From assembly GCA_947169155.1 (NCBI GenBank), contig CAMVON010000004.1:17012-81011 (forward strand): 64,000 bases of DNA, given 5' to 3'. This DNA is from an uncultured Clostridiaceae bacterium (GTDB lineage Bacteria > Bacillota > Clostridia > TANB77 > CAG-465). A program made the translations under genes and the position numbers. The notes below the pieces were generated by a model that had not been told where the DNA came from, did not search any database, and saw only the letters and a list, made by a program, of their open reading frames with translations. Of this stretch, positions 25,735-35,406 are shown one piece after another; the first letter of the stretch is position 1, and every line of letters begins with the position of its first letter.

Positions 25735-25774
25735 GCTATTATTATAGCGGGAGGAGGACAGCAATTATTATTGC
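25735..25774 (+). promoter_or_regulatory. Twin small stem-loops in the pspC-like leader
   Basis: GCTAT-TATT-ATAGC (25735-25748) and GCAAT-TATT-ATTGC (25761-25774). They share the same loop and flank GGGAGGAGGACA, an SD-like stretch without a start codon close by. Possible RNA-based control site. Confidence 0.35.
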
Positions 25775-25813
25775 AAAACAATTTTTCAAAATTATTAAAA
25801 AGGAGGATTGTGT

Positions 25814-26032
25814 ATGTCAAAAAGATTTAAAGCAAGAAGAAATCAGCTAGAGAGGTCAACAGATGACAGATGGATACTAGGTGTACTTGGAGGTATAGCA
25901 GACTATTTTGGATGGAGCTCTAATTTAGTTAGAGGAATTTGGATAGTTCTTGGTATATTCTTCCATAAAGTATGGTGGTTATTCATTTTAGCATATGTTG
26001 CTGCAGGTATTTTTATACCTGAAGAAAAATAA
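25814..26032 (+). CDS. PspC-domain protein
   Basis: A 72-residue protein from ATG 25814, 7 bases after AAAAGGAGG. The PspC core GVLGGIADYFGWSSNLVRGIW (written here as GVLGGIADYFGW then NLVRGIW) is followed by one hydrophobic segment and ends GIFIPEEK. PspC-like proteins sense or adjust membrane stress, often with toxin-like or liaI-type partners. The next gene is a second PspC copy, 22 bases downstream. Confidence 0.85.
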   Translation: MSKRFKARRNQLERSTDDRWILGVLGGIADYFGWSSNLVRGIWIVLGIFFHKVWWLFILAYVAAGIFIPEEK

Positions 26033-26054
26033 TTAAAAAGGAGGAAAAAGACTA

Positions 26055-26255
26055 ATGTCTAATAACGGAAAAAAATTAACAAAATCTAGAACAGATAAAA
26101 AAATATCTGGTGTATGTGGGGGATTGGCTGAATATTTCGGCGTGGATTCTATTTGGATTAGACTTGCATGGCTAGTATTGCTATTTTGTTTTGGTACTGG
26201 AATATTATTATATATTGCGTTTGCATTAATAATGCCAGAAGCACCAAAAGAATAA
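26055..26255 (+). CDS. PspC-domain protein, second copy
   Basis: A 66-residue protein with the same core (GVCGGLAEYFGVDSIWIRL) and a hydrophobic segment, ending MPEAPKE. It is paralogous to the preceding gene and surely co-transcribed, with RBS AAAGGAGG about 12 bases before the ATG. Tandem PspC copies suggest hetero-oligomers in the membrane stress response. Confidence 0.88.
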   Translation: MSNNGKKLTKSRTDKKISGVCGGLAEYFGVDSIWIRLAWLVLLFCFGTGILLYIAFALIMPEAPKE

Positions 26256-26267
26256 ATTGATCGGGTT

Positions 26268-26294
26268 GAGAGTAGAAATTATCTACTCTCTTTT
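26268..26294 (+). terminator. Terminator of the pspC-like pair
   Basis: Stem GAGAGTAGA/TCTACTCTC with loop AATTA and a T-run. Confidence 0.8.
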
Positions 26295-26341
26295 GTTATA
26301 TTTTCTACTCAGTATTTATTTAAATAATTTTAAAATTTCAG

Positions 26342-26370
26342 TTGACAATGTTTAACACATAAAATATAAT
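26342..26370 (+). promoter_or_regulatory. Consensus promoter of a small transcript before purA
   Basis: Perfect TTGACA, 17-base spacer and perfect TATAAT, the best consensus match seen in the window. Confidence 0.8.
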
Positions 26371-26396
26371 AAATATGTATTGAGTAGGTGAATAAT

Positions 26397-26483
26397 ATGC
26401 AAGGGGTGGCGATGTTTAAAAAACGTATAAAAAACATCAGCAAGATGAAATATTCTTGTTCACTTGTAAAACATAAATTTTAG
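26397..26483 (+). CDS. Candidate small protein of 28 (or 23) residues
   Basis: A short frame with two possible starts: ATG 26397 with AGGTGA upstream, or ATG 26412 with AAGGGGTGG upstream. The product MFKKRIKNISKMKYS (then CSLVKHKF) is strongly basic and not hydrophobic. It has its own consensus promoter and its stop codon lies in the terminator stem. ATG 26412 sits inside a stem GATGTTT/AAACATC (26411-26438), so translation could be controlled. It may instead be a structured RNA whose reading frame is incidental. Confidence 0.4.
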   Translation: MQGVAMFKKRIKNISKMKYSCSLVKHKF

Positions 26484-26519
26484 ATAAGAAGGTAGGATAC
26501 TACCTTCTTATCTTTTTTT
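26482..26519 (+). terminator. Strong terminator between small transcript and purA
   Basis: Perfect 14-base stem AGATAAGAAGGTAG and complement, loop GATA, followed by seven T. Confidence 0.9.
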
Positions 26520-26535
26520 GTGACTAGCAAAATAA

Positions 26536-27855
<1,320 letters not shown>

Positions 27856-27864
27856 GGAGAAAAA

Positions 27865-29220
27865 ATGGAAATAAACACATTAATGAGTATATCTCCAATA
27901 GACGGAAGATATAGAAAAACTGTAGAAAAGATAAGCGAGTATTTTAGTGAGTTTGCATATATAAAATATAGAGTTATAGTAGAAATAAAGTGGTTAGAAA
28001 AAATTCTAAATACAAAAGAAATAGCACAATTTAAAGGGAATCTAAGTGTTCTAGAAGATATTATTTCAAACTTTAATTTAGAAGAATGTGAACGTGTAAA
28101 AGAATTTGAACAAACAACAAATCATGATGTAAAAGCTATTGAGTACTATATTAGAGAAAAGATAAAAGGAACAGATATAGAGCCATATTCACATTTTGTA
28201 CATTTTGCATGTACATCTGAAGATATAAATAATATTGCACATTCACTAATGTTAAAAGATACATTAAATAATATTGTTGTACCTCAAATGGATGAAATTA
28301 TAAAAGACGTAGAAGCAAAAGCAATTGAACTTAAAGATTTGCCGCTTCTTGCACATACTCATGGACAGCCAGCAACTCCAACCACAGTTGGAAAAGAGCT
28401 CGCAGTATTTGTGTATAGATGGAATTATATTAAAAACAAAATAATGAGTATAAAACTAAAAAGCAAATTTAATGGTGCAACAGGTAATTTTGCAGCACAT
28501 AGTGTATGCATAGATATAGATTGGATTGAATTTGCAAAAGAGTTTGTAGAAAGTTTTAAATTAGAGTATAATCCATTAGTTACTCAAATTGAATCACACG
28601 ATACAATATGTGAAGTTATGAGTTATATTAAGTTATTCAATAATATAACAATGGACTTTAACCAAGATATGTGGACATATATTTCAATGAAATATTTTAA
28701 GCAAAAAACAGTTGCAACAGAAACAGGCTCATCGGTAATGCCACACAAAGTTAACCCAATTAATCACGAGAATTCTATGGCAAATATTAGAATGGCTAAT
28801 AGCATAATAGATAACTTCACAAATAATCTTCAAGTGTCTCGTATGCAAAGAGATTTAAGTGATTCATCTAACTTAAGAAATATAGGTGTGGTACTTGCGC
28901 ACACTATAATTAGTATTACTCAAACAATAAAAGGATTTGCTAAAATGGAACCAAATGAAGATGTGCTAAGAGAAGATCTAGAAAATAATCCTGAAGTTCT
29001 TGCAGAAGCAATACAAACAATGTTAAGAAAGAATGGTTATAACAATGCATATGAAATGTTAAAAGATTTAACTCGTGGAAAAGAAGTTACACTAGATACA
29101 ATGAGAGAGTTTGTAACTAGTTTAGATATACCAAATACAGACAAAAATAAACTATTAAAATTAACACCTACAAATTATGTAGGACTATCATCTAAACTTG
29201 TAGATTATGCAAAAAAATAA
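27865..29220 (+). CDS. purB: Adenylosuccinate lyase
   Basis: A 451-residue member of the fumarase/aspartase superfamily. The long PurB form is evident: SPIDGRYRKTVEKISEYFSE at the start, THGQPATPTTVGKE near residue 165, and the signature GSSVMPHKVNPINHE near residue 289 with the catalytic serine. It cleaves adenylosuccinate to AMP and fumarate, and also SAICAR in purine synthesis. It follows purA with RBS AAGGAG and ends at a terminator. Confidence 0.97.
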   Translation: MEINTLMSISPIDGRYRKTVEKISEYFSEFAYIKYRVIVEIKWLEKILNTKEIAQFKGNLSVLEDIISNFNLEECERVKEFEQTTNHDVKAIEYYIREKIKGTDIEPYSHFVHFACTSEDINNIAHSLMLKDTLNNIVVPQMDEIIKDVEAKAIELKDLPLLAHTHGQPATPTTVGKELAVFVYRWNYIKNKIMSIKLKSKFNGATGNFAAHSVCIDIDWIEFAKEFVESFKLEYNPLVTQIESHDTICEVMSYIKLFNNITMDFNQDMWTYISMKYFKQKTVATETGSSVMPHKVNPINHENSMANIRMANSIIDNFTNNLQVSRMQRDLSDSSNLRNIGVVLAHTIISITQTIKGFAKMEPNEDVLREDLENNPEVLAEAIQTMLRKNGYNNAYEMLKDLTRGKEVTLDTMREFVTSLDIPNTDKNKLLKLTPTNYVGLSSKLVDYAKK

Positions 29221-29224
29221 AAAG

Positions 29225-29247
29225 CAGGAATAATTTCCTGTTTTTTT
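29225..29247 (+). terminator. Terminator of purAB
   Basis: Stem CAGGAA/TTCCTG with loop TAAT and seven T. Confidence 0.75.
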
Positions 29248-29345
29248 ATGTAAATATCTTTATTTTATGTCAATTGTATGTTATAATAATCGTTGTAAGA
29301 CAATATACTTTATACCAAAAAATATATAATTATAGGAGGGTTATT

Positions 29346-29453
29346 ATGATTAAATGTGGTGTAAAAAAATTAAATGAGGTAAAAGAAATTTTTACTGAGT
29401 GTCGTCAAAACGATTCAACACTATACTATGATGGACGGATTACCATCAGCTAG
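29346..29453 (+). CDS. 35-residue frame, likely the 5' part of the next gene
   Basis: ATG 29346 has a strong RBS (TAGGAGGG) and a promoter-like region upstream. The frame MIKCGVKKLNEVKEIF continues to NDSTLYYDG and stops at TAG 29451. It overlaps the start of the following frame, which has no RBS. The two probably belong to one protein joined by a +1 shift near 29437-29441, where the codons read GGA CGG ATT; a skipped C would give GGA GGA TTA and continue in the downstream frame. It could also be a separate leader peptide. Confidence 0.5.
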   Translation: MIKCGVKKLNEVKEIFTECRQNDSTLYYDGRITIS

Positions 29454-30111
29454 AATTAAGTGTTATATCATGGCAGACAAAATTGTAGACAAGTATAATT
29501 CATTTATCAAAAAGAACAAGCAAGAACTTGTTAAAAAAGGATGGAAATTATCTTCTAAAGCTGACAGTTTTCAAAATAAGGAGTTACGCATAAACATAGT
29601 AACTAGTTTATTTAAAAACAGCGTAGATGTTACATTTGATTTTGATACAGTAGATAAGGCATATGAACATATTGACGAAGAAGTTCAATGTATTGTAAAA
29701 AAGATTCTTAATCTTGATGAAAAAGCTAGACTAAATATAGATGTAACAATTGGAGATAAAAGAGGTTTAAGATTAAGCCCTGGATTATACGAACAATTAT
29801 TATATGAAGCCGGATATAAAAATACAAAATTTTTAGAAAAACGTTATAGAAAGTTTGAAATCTTAGACGGATTAAACATAACAACAAATATTTATGTTTC
29901 AGGAAATTCAAGAGATAGCGAGGTGGATTATGTGGTAAATTTAGAAAATAGTATTATAAATACTTCACAAATCCAAGATGCAATGAATAATGCAATGTAT
30001 TACTATTACGTAAAATATGTAAAACTGCATTATGAATTATTATCACAAATTCAACCAAGCTTTATAAAAGTTAACCAAAACTTTTATAACTCTATAGAAG
30101 CATTTATATAA
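29428..30111 (+). CDS. Hypothetical protein, main part of a possibly frameshifted gene
   Basis: The 227-residue frame reads MMDGLPSARIKCYIMADK and on. I do not recognise it. It is soluble, with alternating strands and helices, and ends in a region with several aromatic residues (MYYYYVKYVKLHY). No RBS precedes ATG 29428, whereas the overlapping 29346 frame has a strong one, so the native protein is probably longer by about 30 residues through a +1 frameshift. It has its own terminator. Confidence 0.6.
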   Translation: MMDGLPSARIKCYIMADKIVDKYNSFIKKNKQELVKKGWKLSSKADSFQNKELRINIVTSLFKNSVDVTFDFDTVDKAYEHIDEEVQCIVKKILNLDEKARLNIDVTIGDKRGLRLSPGLYEQLLYEAGYKNTKFLEKRYRKFEILDGLNITTNIYVSGNSRDSEVDYVVNLENSIINTSQIQDAMNNAMYYYYVKYVKLHYELLSQIQPSFIKVNQNFYNSIEAFI

Positions 30112-30117
30112 AAAAAT

Positions 30118-30149
30118 AAGAAAAGGTACAAAAGTATCTTTTCTTTTTT
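30118..30149. terminator. Bidirectional terminator
   Basis: Stem AAGAAAAGGTAC/GTATCTTTTCTT with loop AAAA. A-run on one side and T-run on the other, between converging genes. Confidence 0.8.
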
Positions 30150-31425
30150 ATGTGTTTTGTATAATTAATTCTTGTGAGAACATGTTATTGCCCACACTAG
30201 TATAAATTTCAGAATTTTTCTTTGAATCAACAAGACGTTTAACTTCCCAAAGACCTAATCCAGATTTTATCTTTTTACTTGATACACCTTTTTCAAATAT
30301 TTTATCCACATCAATATTTTCATCTTTTATACTATTAGATATCTTAATTAATTTTGCATTTTTAACTTTATCTTCTTCAAAAGATATATTAAGTATTTTA
30401 GCTTTTGTTTTCTCACTAGCTTCAATTGCATTATCTAAAAGTATTCCTAGTATTCTAGAAAGTTCAGCAAAGTTAAATGATATGTCATTGATGCTTGTAT
30501 CTATATTTATATTAAAATCTATATCTTTATCTATTGCTTTGCAGTATTTACAACTAAGTATTCCATATATTGCTGGTTGATTCACAAGATCAGGCTCTAG
30601 TTTTGAATCATAACAAATACTTTTAGATTCAAGTACTACATGTTTTAAATAACTATCTAGTGCATCATATTGCTTAGTTGCTATATATCCATACATTATT
30701 TGTAATATATTATCATAATCATGTTTAATTATTCTCAATCTATCAATAGTAGAAGATAAGTCTTTTAAGTAAATTTCAGATTTTATCTTGTTATATTTTG
30801 AGTTTATATAATGATTTGCAAATTTACATATAGATAGTAGTATTGTTAGCATTAAAAATATAAAATAAAACTTATGACTAAACATACTAATATCTGGTGA
30901 AAGAATAATAGGTAGACTAAATAGTATCATATAAAAGGTTAATGTAGATACCATATTACTACCAGCATTGTCTATTATTAGATTTAGCTTACTACTATTA
31001 TGTTTTACATATATTAATACAGGAATAGATGTCACAGCAAGAAATATTGTTGGCAACATCATAGATAATAAAGTGTAATTAAGTATATTGCTAAATACTA
31101 GATATATAGATGACGCTAAATTATTACTAAGAGATAAAAGCATACAAGTAATAAGAGTACCTGCTGTTGTACACTTTAAATCTTCTTTCAAGACAAACTT
31201 GTGAATTATTAATAGTGATATAGCATAAATTAAAGATAAATTACTATGTTTTAATACCATTAATAATTCAAAAGTCGACGATGTAATAATAAGTACTACT
31301 AGTATGTTAATTTTAGTTAATATAGGTAATTTGCTATCATTAAAATTATTGTATAAACGAGTTACGAAATGAAACATTATTAATACTTCAGAAAGTACAA
31401 CTAATAATGTTATTAAAACATTCAT
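30148..31425 (-). CDS. AgrC-like sensor histidine kinase (GHKL)
   Basis: A 425-residue protein. The N-terminal half has about six hydrophobic segments, as in AgrC and ComD peptide receptors. A dimerisation region follows with the likely phospho-accepting histidine in RIIKHDYDN near residue 230. The C-terminal GHKL ATPase has N-box GILLDNAIEAS near residue 345 and G-box SGLGLWEV near residue 400. No response regulator and no AgrB/AgrD-type genes lie beside it, so it is an orphan in this window. RBS GAAGGGA before the ATG. Confidence 0.85.
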   Translation of the reverse strand: MNVLITLLVVLSEVLIMFHFVTRLYNNFNDSKLPILTKINILVVLIITSSTFELLMVLKHSNLSLIYAISLLIIHKFVLKEDLKCTTAGTLITCMLLSLSNNLASSIYLVFSNILNYTLLSMMLPTIFLAVTSIPVLIYVKHNSSKLNLIIDNAGSNMVSTLTFYMILFSLPIILSPDISMFSHKFYFIFLMLTILLSICKFANHYINSKYNKIKSEIYLKDLSSTIDRLRIIKHDYDNILQIMYGYIATKQYDALDSYLKHVVLESKSICYDSKLEPDLVNQPAIYGILSCKYCKAIDKDIDFNINIDTSINDISFNFAELSRILGILLDNAIEASEKTKAKILNISFEEDKVKNAKLIKISNSIKDENIDVDKIFEKGVSSKKIKSGLGLWEVKRLVDSKKNSEIYTSVGNNMFSQELIIQNT

Positions 31426-31639
31426 AATAATCCCTTCTTTCGTAACAACGTTTCAAATATTATAACAATTTATCCACATTGTCAACAATTTAAAGGTTAA
31501 AAAGTCATTTTCTACAAAATTCTACAATTATTAAAAGATATATAAAAATTAGTATTTGTCTATCTATATACACTTTTGTCTAAAGTATTGAAGCTGTAAT
31601 TTAAGAGAGTATAATAGCTTTGTGACGGAGGTAGATCAT

Positions 31640-32101
31640 ATGGAGAAAATAGAAAGTATATATGAAATTATGGTTAAAAGCAAGTTTGTATATTACATGA
31701 GCGATGTAATTCGAGACATTAATGTTATAGATTTTGCAATCATTAGCAGTAATTTAGAATATCAAACAAAAGTATATAAAATAATGATAGACAAGTATGT
31801 CTTTGAGCTAGATAGAATTGGTTTTTCAAAAGCTATGGAATTACAGCAAAATAATAATTATTATCATTTATCTGAAGCTTCAATAATTAGAAATAGTCTG
31901 AGTTCTTTAAGAAAATGGATTATTCGCTCATGTGGATATATGTGTATAAGAAATATAGCAAAGGAGCAAGATATTAAAAGTATAGATTCATATATGAAAA
32001 AGTATTCTTTAAATGACGAGGTTGTAGATATAAGAACGCTAAGAAATAAATTAGAATACATAGACGATGGAATACTAACATATTTAAGAGGTGAAAATTA
32101 A
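31640..32101 (+). CDS. Hypothetical helical protein A of a gene pair
   Basis: A 153-residue soluble protein starting at ATG 31640, 7 bases after GGAGGT; GTG 31622 is in frame but overlaps no RBS. It appears all-helical: MEKIESIYEIMVKSKF at the start, then long amphipathic helices. Its last base overlaps the first base of the next gene (TAATG), so the pair is translationally coupled. A promoter (TTGAAG, 16, TATAAT) lies upstream. Family not recognised. Confidence 0.6.
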   Translation: MEKIESIYEIMVKSKFVYYMSDVIRDINVIDFAIISSNLEYQTKVYKIMIDKYVFELDRIGFSKAMELQQNNNYYHLSEASIIRNSLSSLRKWIIRSCGYMCIRNIAKEQDIKSIDSYMKKYSLNDEVVDIRTLRNKLEYIDDGILTYLRGEN

Positions 32102-32508
32102 TGGAAAGACAAGACAAAATATACTATATATTATCCCAGAAAGCACCAAAGCTTTATGAAGATATTATAGTAATAGATGGGGCGATTGAACAAATAAATG
32201 TGGAGTATAAAAAAGAAGTGCTAAGAAGACTAGAAGGAAGATATTACATCACTTTAAATAGGTTAAAATACAATTTATACAATAAAAAGATAGATAAAAA
32301 AATACAAAAAGATATATATACTTTAAAAAAAGCACTAAATACAAAACTTGGAACTTTAAAACTATTTCTAACTAGAGCAGCAATACTAACGTTTGTAGAT
32401 AGATATGAGCTAGAAGAAATAATTGAAAAGATATATGAAGAAAATAATACATCAATTCTAGATGAATATTTTGCAAAATTAGATGAGCTAAGTTATGAAT
32501 ACATTTAG
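32101..32508 (+). CDS. Hypothetical helical protein B of a gene pair
   Basis: A 135-residue basic, all-helical protein with no membrane segment. Its N-terminus (MERQDKIYYILSQKAPKLYE) is built like that of the preceding protein, so the two may be distant paralogues or partners. The TAATG overlap indicates coupled translation and perhaps a complex. No function can be proposed. Confidence 0.6.
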   Translation: MERQDKIYYILSQKAPKLYEDIIVIDGAIEQINVEYKKEVLRRLEGRYYITLNRLKYNLYNKKIDKKIQKDIYTLKKALNTKLGTLKLFLTRAAILTFVDRYELEEIIEKIYEENNTSILDEYFAKLDELSYEYI

Positions 32509-32563
32509 ACTTGTTATTTTTCTAAATTATTGGTAATATATACATATAATTTAGGAGGTAGCT

Positions 32564-33310
32564 ATGAGGGCACTAATAACAGGAGCATCTTCTGGAATAG
32601 GAAGAGATATATCAAAAGAACTTGCAAGAAGAGGTTATGATATAGTAATTGTTGCAAGAAGTGAAGACAAGCTAAATGAATTAAAAAATGAAATAACTAA
32701 TGTTCAAGTTGAAGTTATACCAATGGATATTAGTAAACTAGATAATTGCAAAGAGTTGTATGAAAAAGTTGGATATGTAGATATACTAGTAAATAATGCT
32801 GGCTTTGGACTATTTGGAAAATTTAATACAACAGATATAAATAGAGAAATGGAAATGGTAGATCTAAATGTAAAATCTCTACATTTTCTAACAAAACTAT
32901 TTTTAAAAGATATGGTAGAAAAAGATAAAGGATATATTTTAAATGTATCATCTATTGCAGGACATTTGCCAGGACCATTTATGAGTACATATTATGCAAC
33001 TAAGCACTATGTATTTAATTTATCTGAATCAATCAATGAGGAATTAAAGAAAGATAAATCTCATGTAAGAGTAGGAACACTAAATCCAGGACCAGTTGAA
33101 ACAAACTTTAACAAAGTTGCAAATGTTAAGTTTAACTTGAGCTCACTAACTAGTGACTATGTTGCAAAGTACACTGTAGATAAAATGCTAAAGGGTAAAA
33201 CAGATATTACTCCAGGCTTTGGTGTAAGATGTACAAGATTTTTTGCTAAGGTTGTACCAGATACACTAATGGCAAAAATAGTATATAATACACAAAAGAA
33301 AAGAGGGTAA
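32564..33310 (+). CDS. Short-chain dehydrogenase/reductase
   Basis: A 248-residue classical SDR. Cofactor motif TGASSGIG (residues 6-13), then NNAGFG near residue 81, catalytic Ser in VSSIAG near 133 and Y-x3-K in YYATKHY near 147. Asp/Arg after strand 2 (VARSEDKL) suggests NADP preference. The C-terminal part resembles the DltE/YqjQ branch of SDRs. Substrate unknown. Single gene with RBS AGGAGGT. Confidence 0.9.
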   Translation: MRALITGASSGIGRDISKELARRGYDIVIVARSEDKLNELKNEITNVQVEVIPMDISKLDNCKELYEKVGYVDILVNNAGFGLFGKFNTTDINREMEMVDLNVKSLHFLTKLFLKDMVEKDKGYILNVSSIAGHLPGPFMSTYYATKHYVFNLSESINEELKKDKSHVRVGTLNPGPVETNFNKVANVKFNLSSLTSDYVAKYTVDKMLKGKTDITPGFGVRCTRFFAKVVPDTLMAKIVYNTQKKRG

Positions 33311-33343
33311 AGACTGAACTATAAACAATAAAATTAACATAAA

Positions 33344-33376
33344 AAGAAGAAAATTTACGTTTTCTTCTTTTCTTTT
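33344..33376 (+). terminator. Terminator of the SDR gene
   Basis: Stem AAGAAGAAAA/TTTTCTTCTT with a T-rich tail. Confidence 0.75.
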
Positions 33377-33456
33377 TGCCTATACCATGTTATAATTACT
33401 TCGAATCGAAATAATAAACATCAATGAATAACTATTTTATTGAAAAGGAGAGGTGA

Positions 33457-33948
33457 ATGACTATGAACCAAATTATACTAGATTCATATTACTTGGTTAA
33501 ATTACACCAAGATAATGGAGAATGCATCAGCATTAGAAGATTGACAGATTTGTTATATGTATATGAAGCTGCATTTATGAATGTACATGAAGTAAATAGA
33601 ATTTATGACGATGAATTTCTATTTGGTAGTAATGATATATTTGTTCCTGCAGTAGACAATGAGTTTGAAAGTTTTAAAGAATGCGAAAGCATCATGATTG
33701 AAAATAAAAGACTAAAAGCTATAACAAAAAGAATAAGTAAGCAAAAGAAAGCTGACCTTGGATTCATATATAGATATTTTAGAAATATATCAGACAGTAA
33801 AGTTCATGAATTTATAATGTCAGAAGACTCACCAATTGAAGAAACATATCAAAACCCAGAATTAGTATACTATAACGTTGTGCACAACATTGGAATCGAA
33901 AAAGCAAGGATGAAGACATGGTACTACGACTTTGTTATGAAGTTTTAA
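33457..33948 (+). CDS. Panacea/SocA-like small protein
   Basis: A 163-residue protein. The N-terminal part (ILDSYYLVKLH near residue 6, then IRRLTDLLYVYEAAFM) and the later FGSNDIFVPAVDNEFESF recall the Panacea (DUF4065/SocA) fold, in which LQKLLYF and a GPV-type motif occur. The match is weak, and no toxin gene is adjacent, although Panacea proteins often act as antitoxins. Two start codons, ATG 33457 and ATG 33463, both fit the ribosome site AAGGAGAGGTGA. Confidence 0.45.
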   Translation: MTMNQIILDSYYLVKLHQDNGECISIRRLTDLLYVYEAAFMNVHEVNRIYDDEFLFGSNDIFVPAVDNEFESFKECESIMIENKRLKAITKRISKQKKADLGFIYRYFRNISDSKVHEFIMSEDSPIEETYQNPELVYYNVVHNIGIEKARMKTWYYDFVMKF

Positions 33949-33956
33949 AAATAAGA

Positions 33957-33989
33957 GAAAGAGTAAGAATTTTTACTCTTTCTTTTTTT
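33957..33989 (+). terminator. Terminator
   Basis: Stem GAAAGAGTAA/TTACTCTTTC followed by seven T. Confidence 0.8.
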
Positions 33990-34011
33990 ATACTTTCATG
34001 TTATATTGTTT

Positions 34012-34689
34012 ATGGTGAATAACGTGAAAAAATATAGCAAAATAACTAAAATAAGTGAATTAAATAAGTATTACGATAAGCTTCAAAAAGAGTATGGAGC
34101 AAAAGAACTAAATTCAATATATAATGGTGGGTGCGAAGAAAATCCAGATGTATGTTTTATATTTATGAATCCAACTGGTAGAAATGTGGCATCAACAAAA
34201 GAATGGAAAGGAAGACGTTCTCCTTGGATTGGTACTAAAAACATATGGAAGTTAATTCATGCAGTAGGTCTTCAAAGTGATGAAATATTTAATAAAATTC
34301 AAACAATTAAACCTAATGATTGGACTCAAGAGTTTGCAGATGAGGTGTATGAAGATATAGCCACTCATAAAGTTTTTATTACAAATCTTGGGAAATGTAC
34401 ACAAATAGATGCAAGACCACTTCCAGATAAGGTATTAAAAGAGTATTTAGAATTACTAGAAAAAGAAATAGAAATAATAAATCCAAAGAAAATTATAGTA
34501 TTTGGAAACCAAGTAAGCAGTATATTTTTAAATGAAAAAATATGCGTTAAAAGTGTAAGGCAAAAAGATTTTTTAAAAGAAATAAACAAAAAGACATATC
34601 CTACATATGCAGTATTCTATCCTGTAGGAAATGGAATGAGAAATATAGATTTAGCTATTGAAGATATTAAAGATATAATAAAAAAATAG
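34012..34689 (+). CDS. Uracil-DNA glycosylase superfamily protein
   Basis: About 225 residues. Motifs of the UDG fold are visible: an ENPDVCFIFMNPTGRN segment near residue 42, ITNLGKCTQ near residue 122, IIVFGNQ near residue 160 and FYPVGNG near residue 202. The first lacks the classical catalytic Asp of family 1 and resembles families 4-6 and related hydrolases. No clear RBS precedes any start (TTG 34006, ATG 34012, GTG 34024), and a TTATAT-like -10 sits just upstream, so the mRNA may be leaderless. Confidence 0.72.
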   Translation: MVNNVKKYSKITKISELNKYYDKLQKEYGAKELNSIYNGGCEENPDVCFIFMNPTGRNVASTKEWKGRRSPWIGTKNIWKLIHAVGLQSDEIFNKIQTIKPNDWTQEFADEVYEDIATHKVFITNLGKCTQIDARPLPDKVLKEYLELLEKEIEIINPKKIIVFGNQVSSIFLNEKICVKSVRQKDFLKEINKKTYPTYAVFYPVGNGMRNIDLAIEDIKDIIKK

Positions 34690-34713
34690 AGTGGAATAAC
34701 CACTCTATCTTTT
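34681..34713. terminator. Bidirectional terminator
   Basis: Stem ATAGAGTGG/CCACTCTAT with loop AATAA. A-run before, T-run after. Confidence 0.85.
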
Positions 34714-34714
34714 T

Positions 34715-35254
34715 TTAGCTAAGTTTAAATAGCATTGCTATAGATTCAACCATATTTCCAATTTCTGTAATTAGTAATATTATACCTGTAACCATAGTAA
34801 TTGTTGCAATAGTTGCAAATGGGTTAATTATTAAAACTAGTCCAAACACTAGATGAACAAGTGCTGTAACAAGCATTAATACCCAAGTAGGAGAAGATGC
34901 AGATTTTAAATTAAAAGCAAATTGAAATTTTACTATAAACTGTATAATTTGCCATGCACCAATTATGACTCCTAAAAAATCATTTAATATGTTAGGTCTA
35001 AATATTAAGAAAAGACCAATTATTGTATATATAGTTCCTTGAATCAATTCTGTACTAATAGTTTTATTCTCAATATTTGAAGTAAAATATGAAACCATAT
35101 GAATAATTCCAAGTAGTGCAAGAAATGCACCTATAACTATAACTATAAAATTAAGTGAAGCTTCTGGTTTAAAAATTAAAAAGAAAGCCAAAATAATTAA
35201 TAGTATAGATGTTGCAATGGAAGCTTTTTCATAATTTTTCACTCTATCAATCAT
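34715..35254 (-). CDS. HdeD/DUF308 family membrane protein
   Basis: A 179-residue protein with six hydrophobic segments in three pairs, the pattern of the HdeD (DUF308) family. FLLIFKPEASLNFIVI-type pairs repeat (LIFKPEASL, LIFRPNILN, LIINPFATI), each a P-x-x-x-L turn between helices. ATG 35254 follows GGAGGT by 7 bases. HdeD is linked to acid resistance in enteric bacteria; its role here is unknown. Confidence 0.85.
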   Translation of the reverse strand: MIDRVKNYEKASIATSILLIILAFFLIFKPEASLNFIVIVIGAFLALLGIIHMVSYFTSNIENKTISTELIQGTIYTIIGLFLIFRPNILNDFLGVIIGAWQIIQFIVKFQFAFNLKSASSPTWVLMLVTALVHLVFGLVLIINPFATIATITMVTGIILLITEIGNMVESIAMLFKLS

Positions 35255-35406
35255 ATAAATTACCTCCAATTTTTTTAATTATAATCTTATACTATCACAA
35301 CTAATAAAATAATTCAATATATGCATTCTCAAAGGCTTATCTTAATTGACTTTAAATATTATTTGTGATAAGATATTTCTGTAATCTTAAATGGAGGAAA
35401 AGACGG

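Noticed and set aside
31470..31478. TTATCCACA, a perfect DnaA box
   Set aside because: Only a single copy was noticed, with no dnaA/dnaN genes or AT-rich unwinding element nearby, so it is not an origin.
33424..33456. 10-codon leader frame overlapping the Panacea-like gene RBS
   Set aside because: No RBS of its own; the overlap of its stop with the SD is probably incidental.
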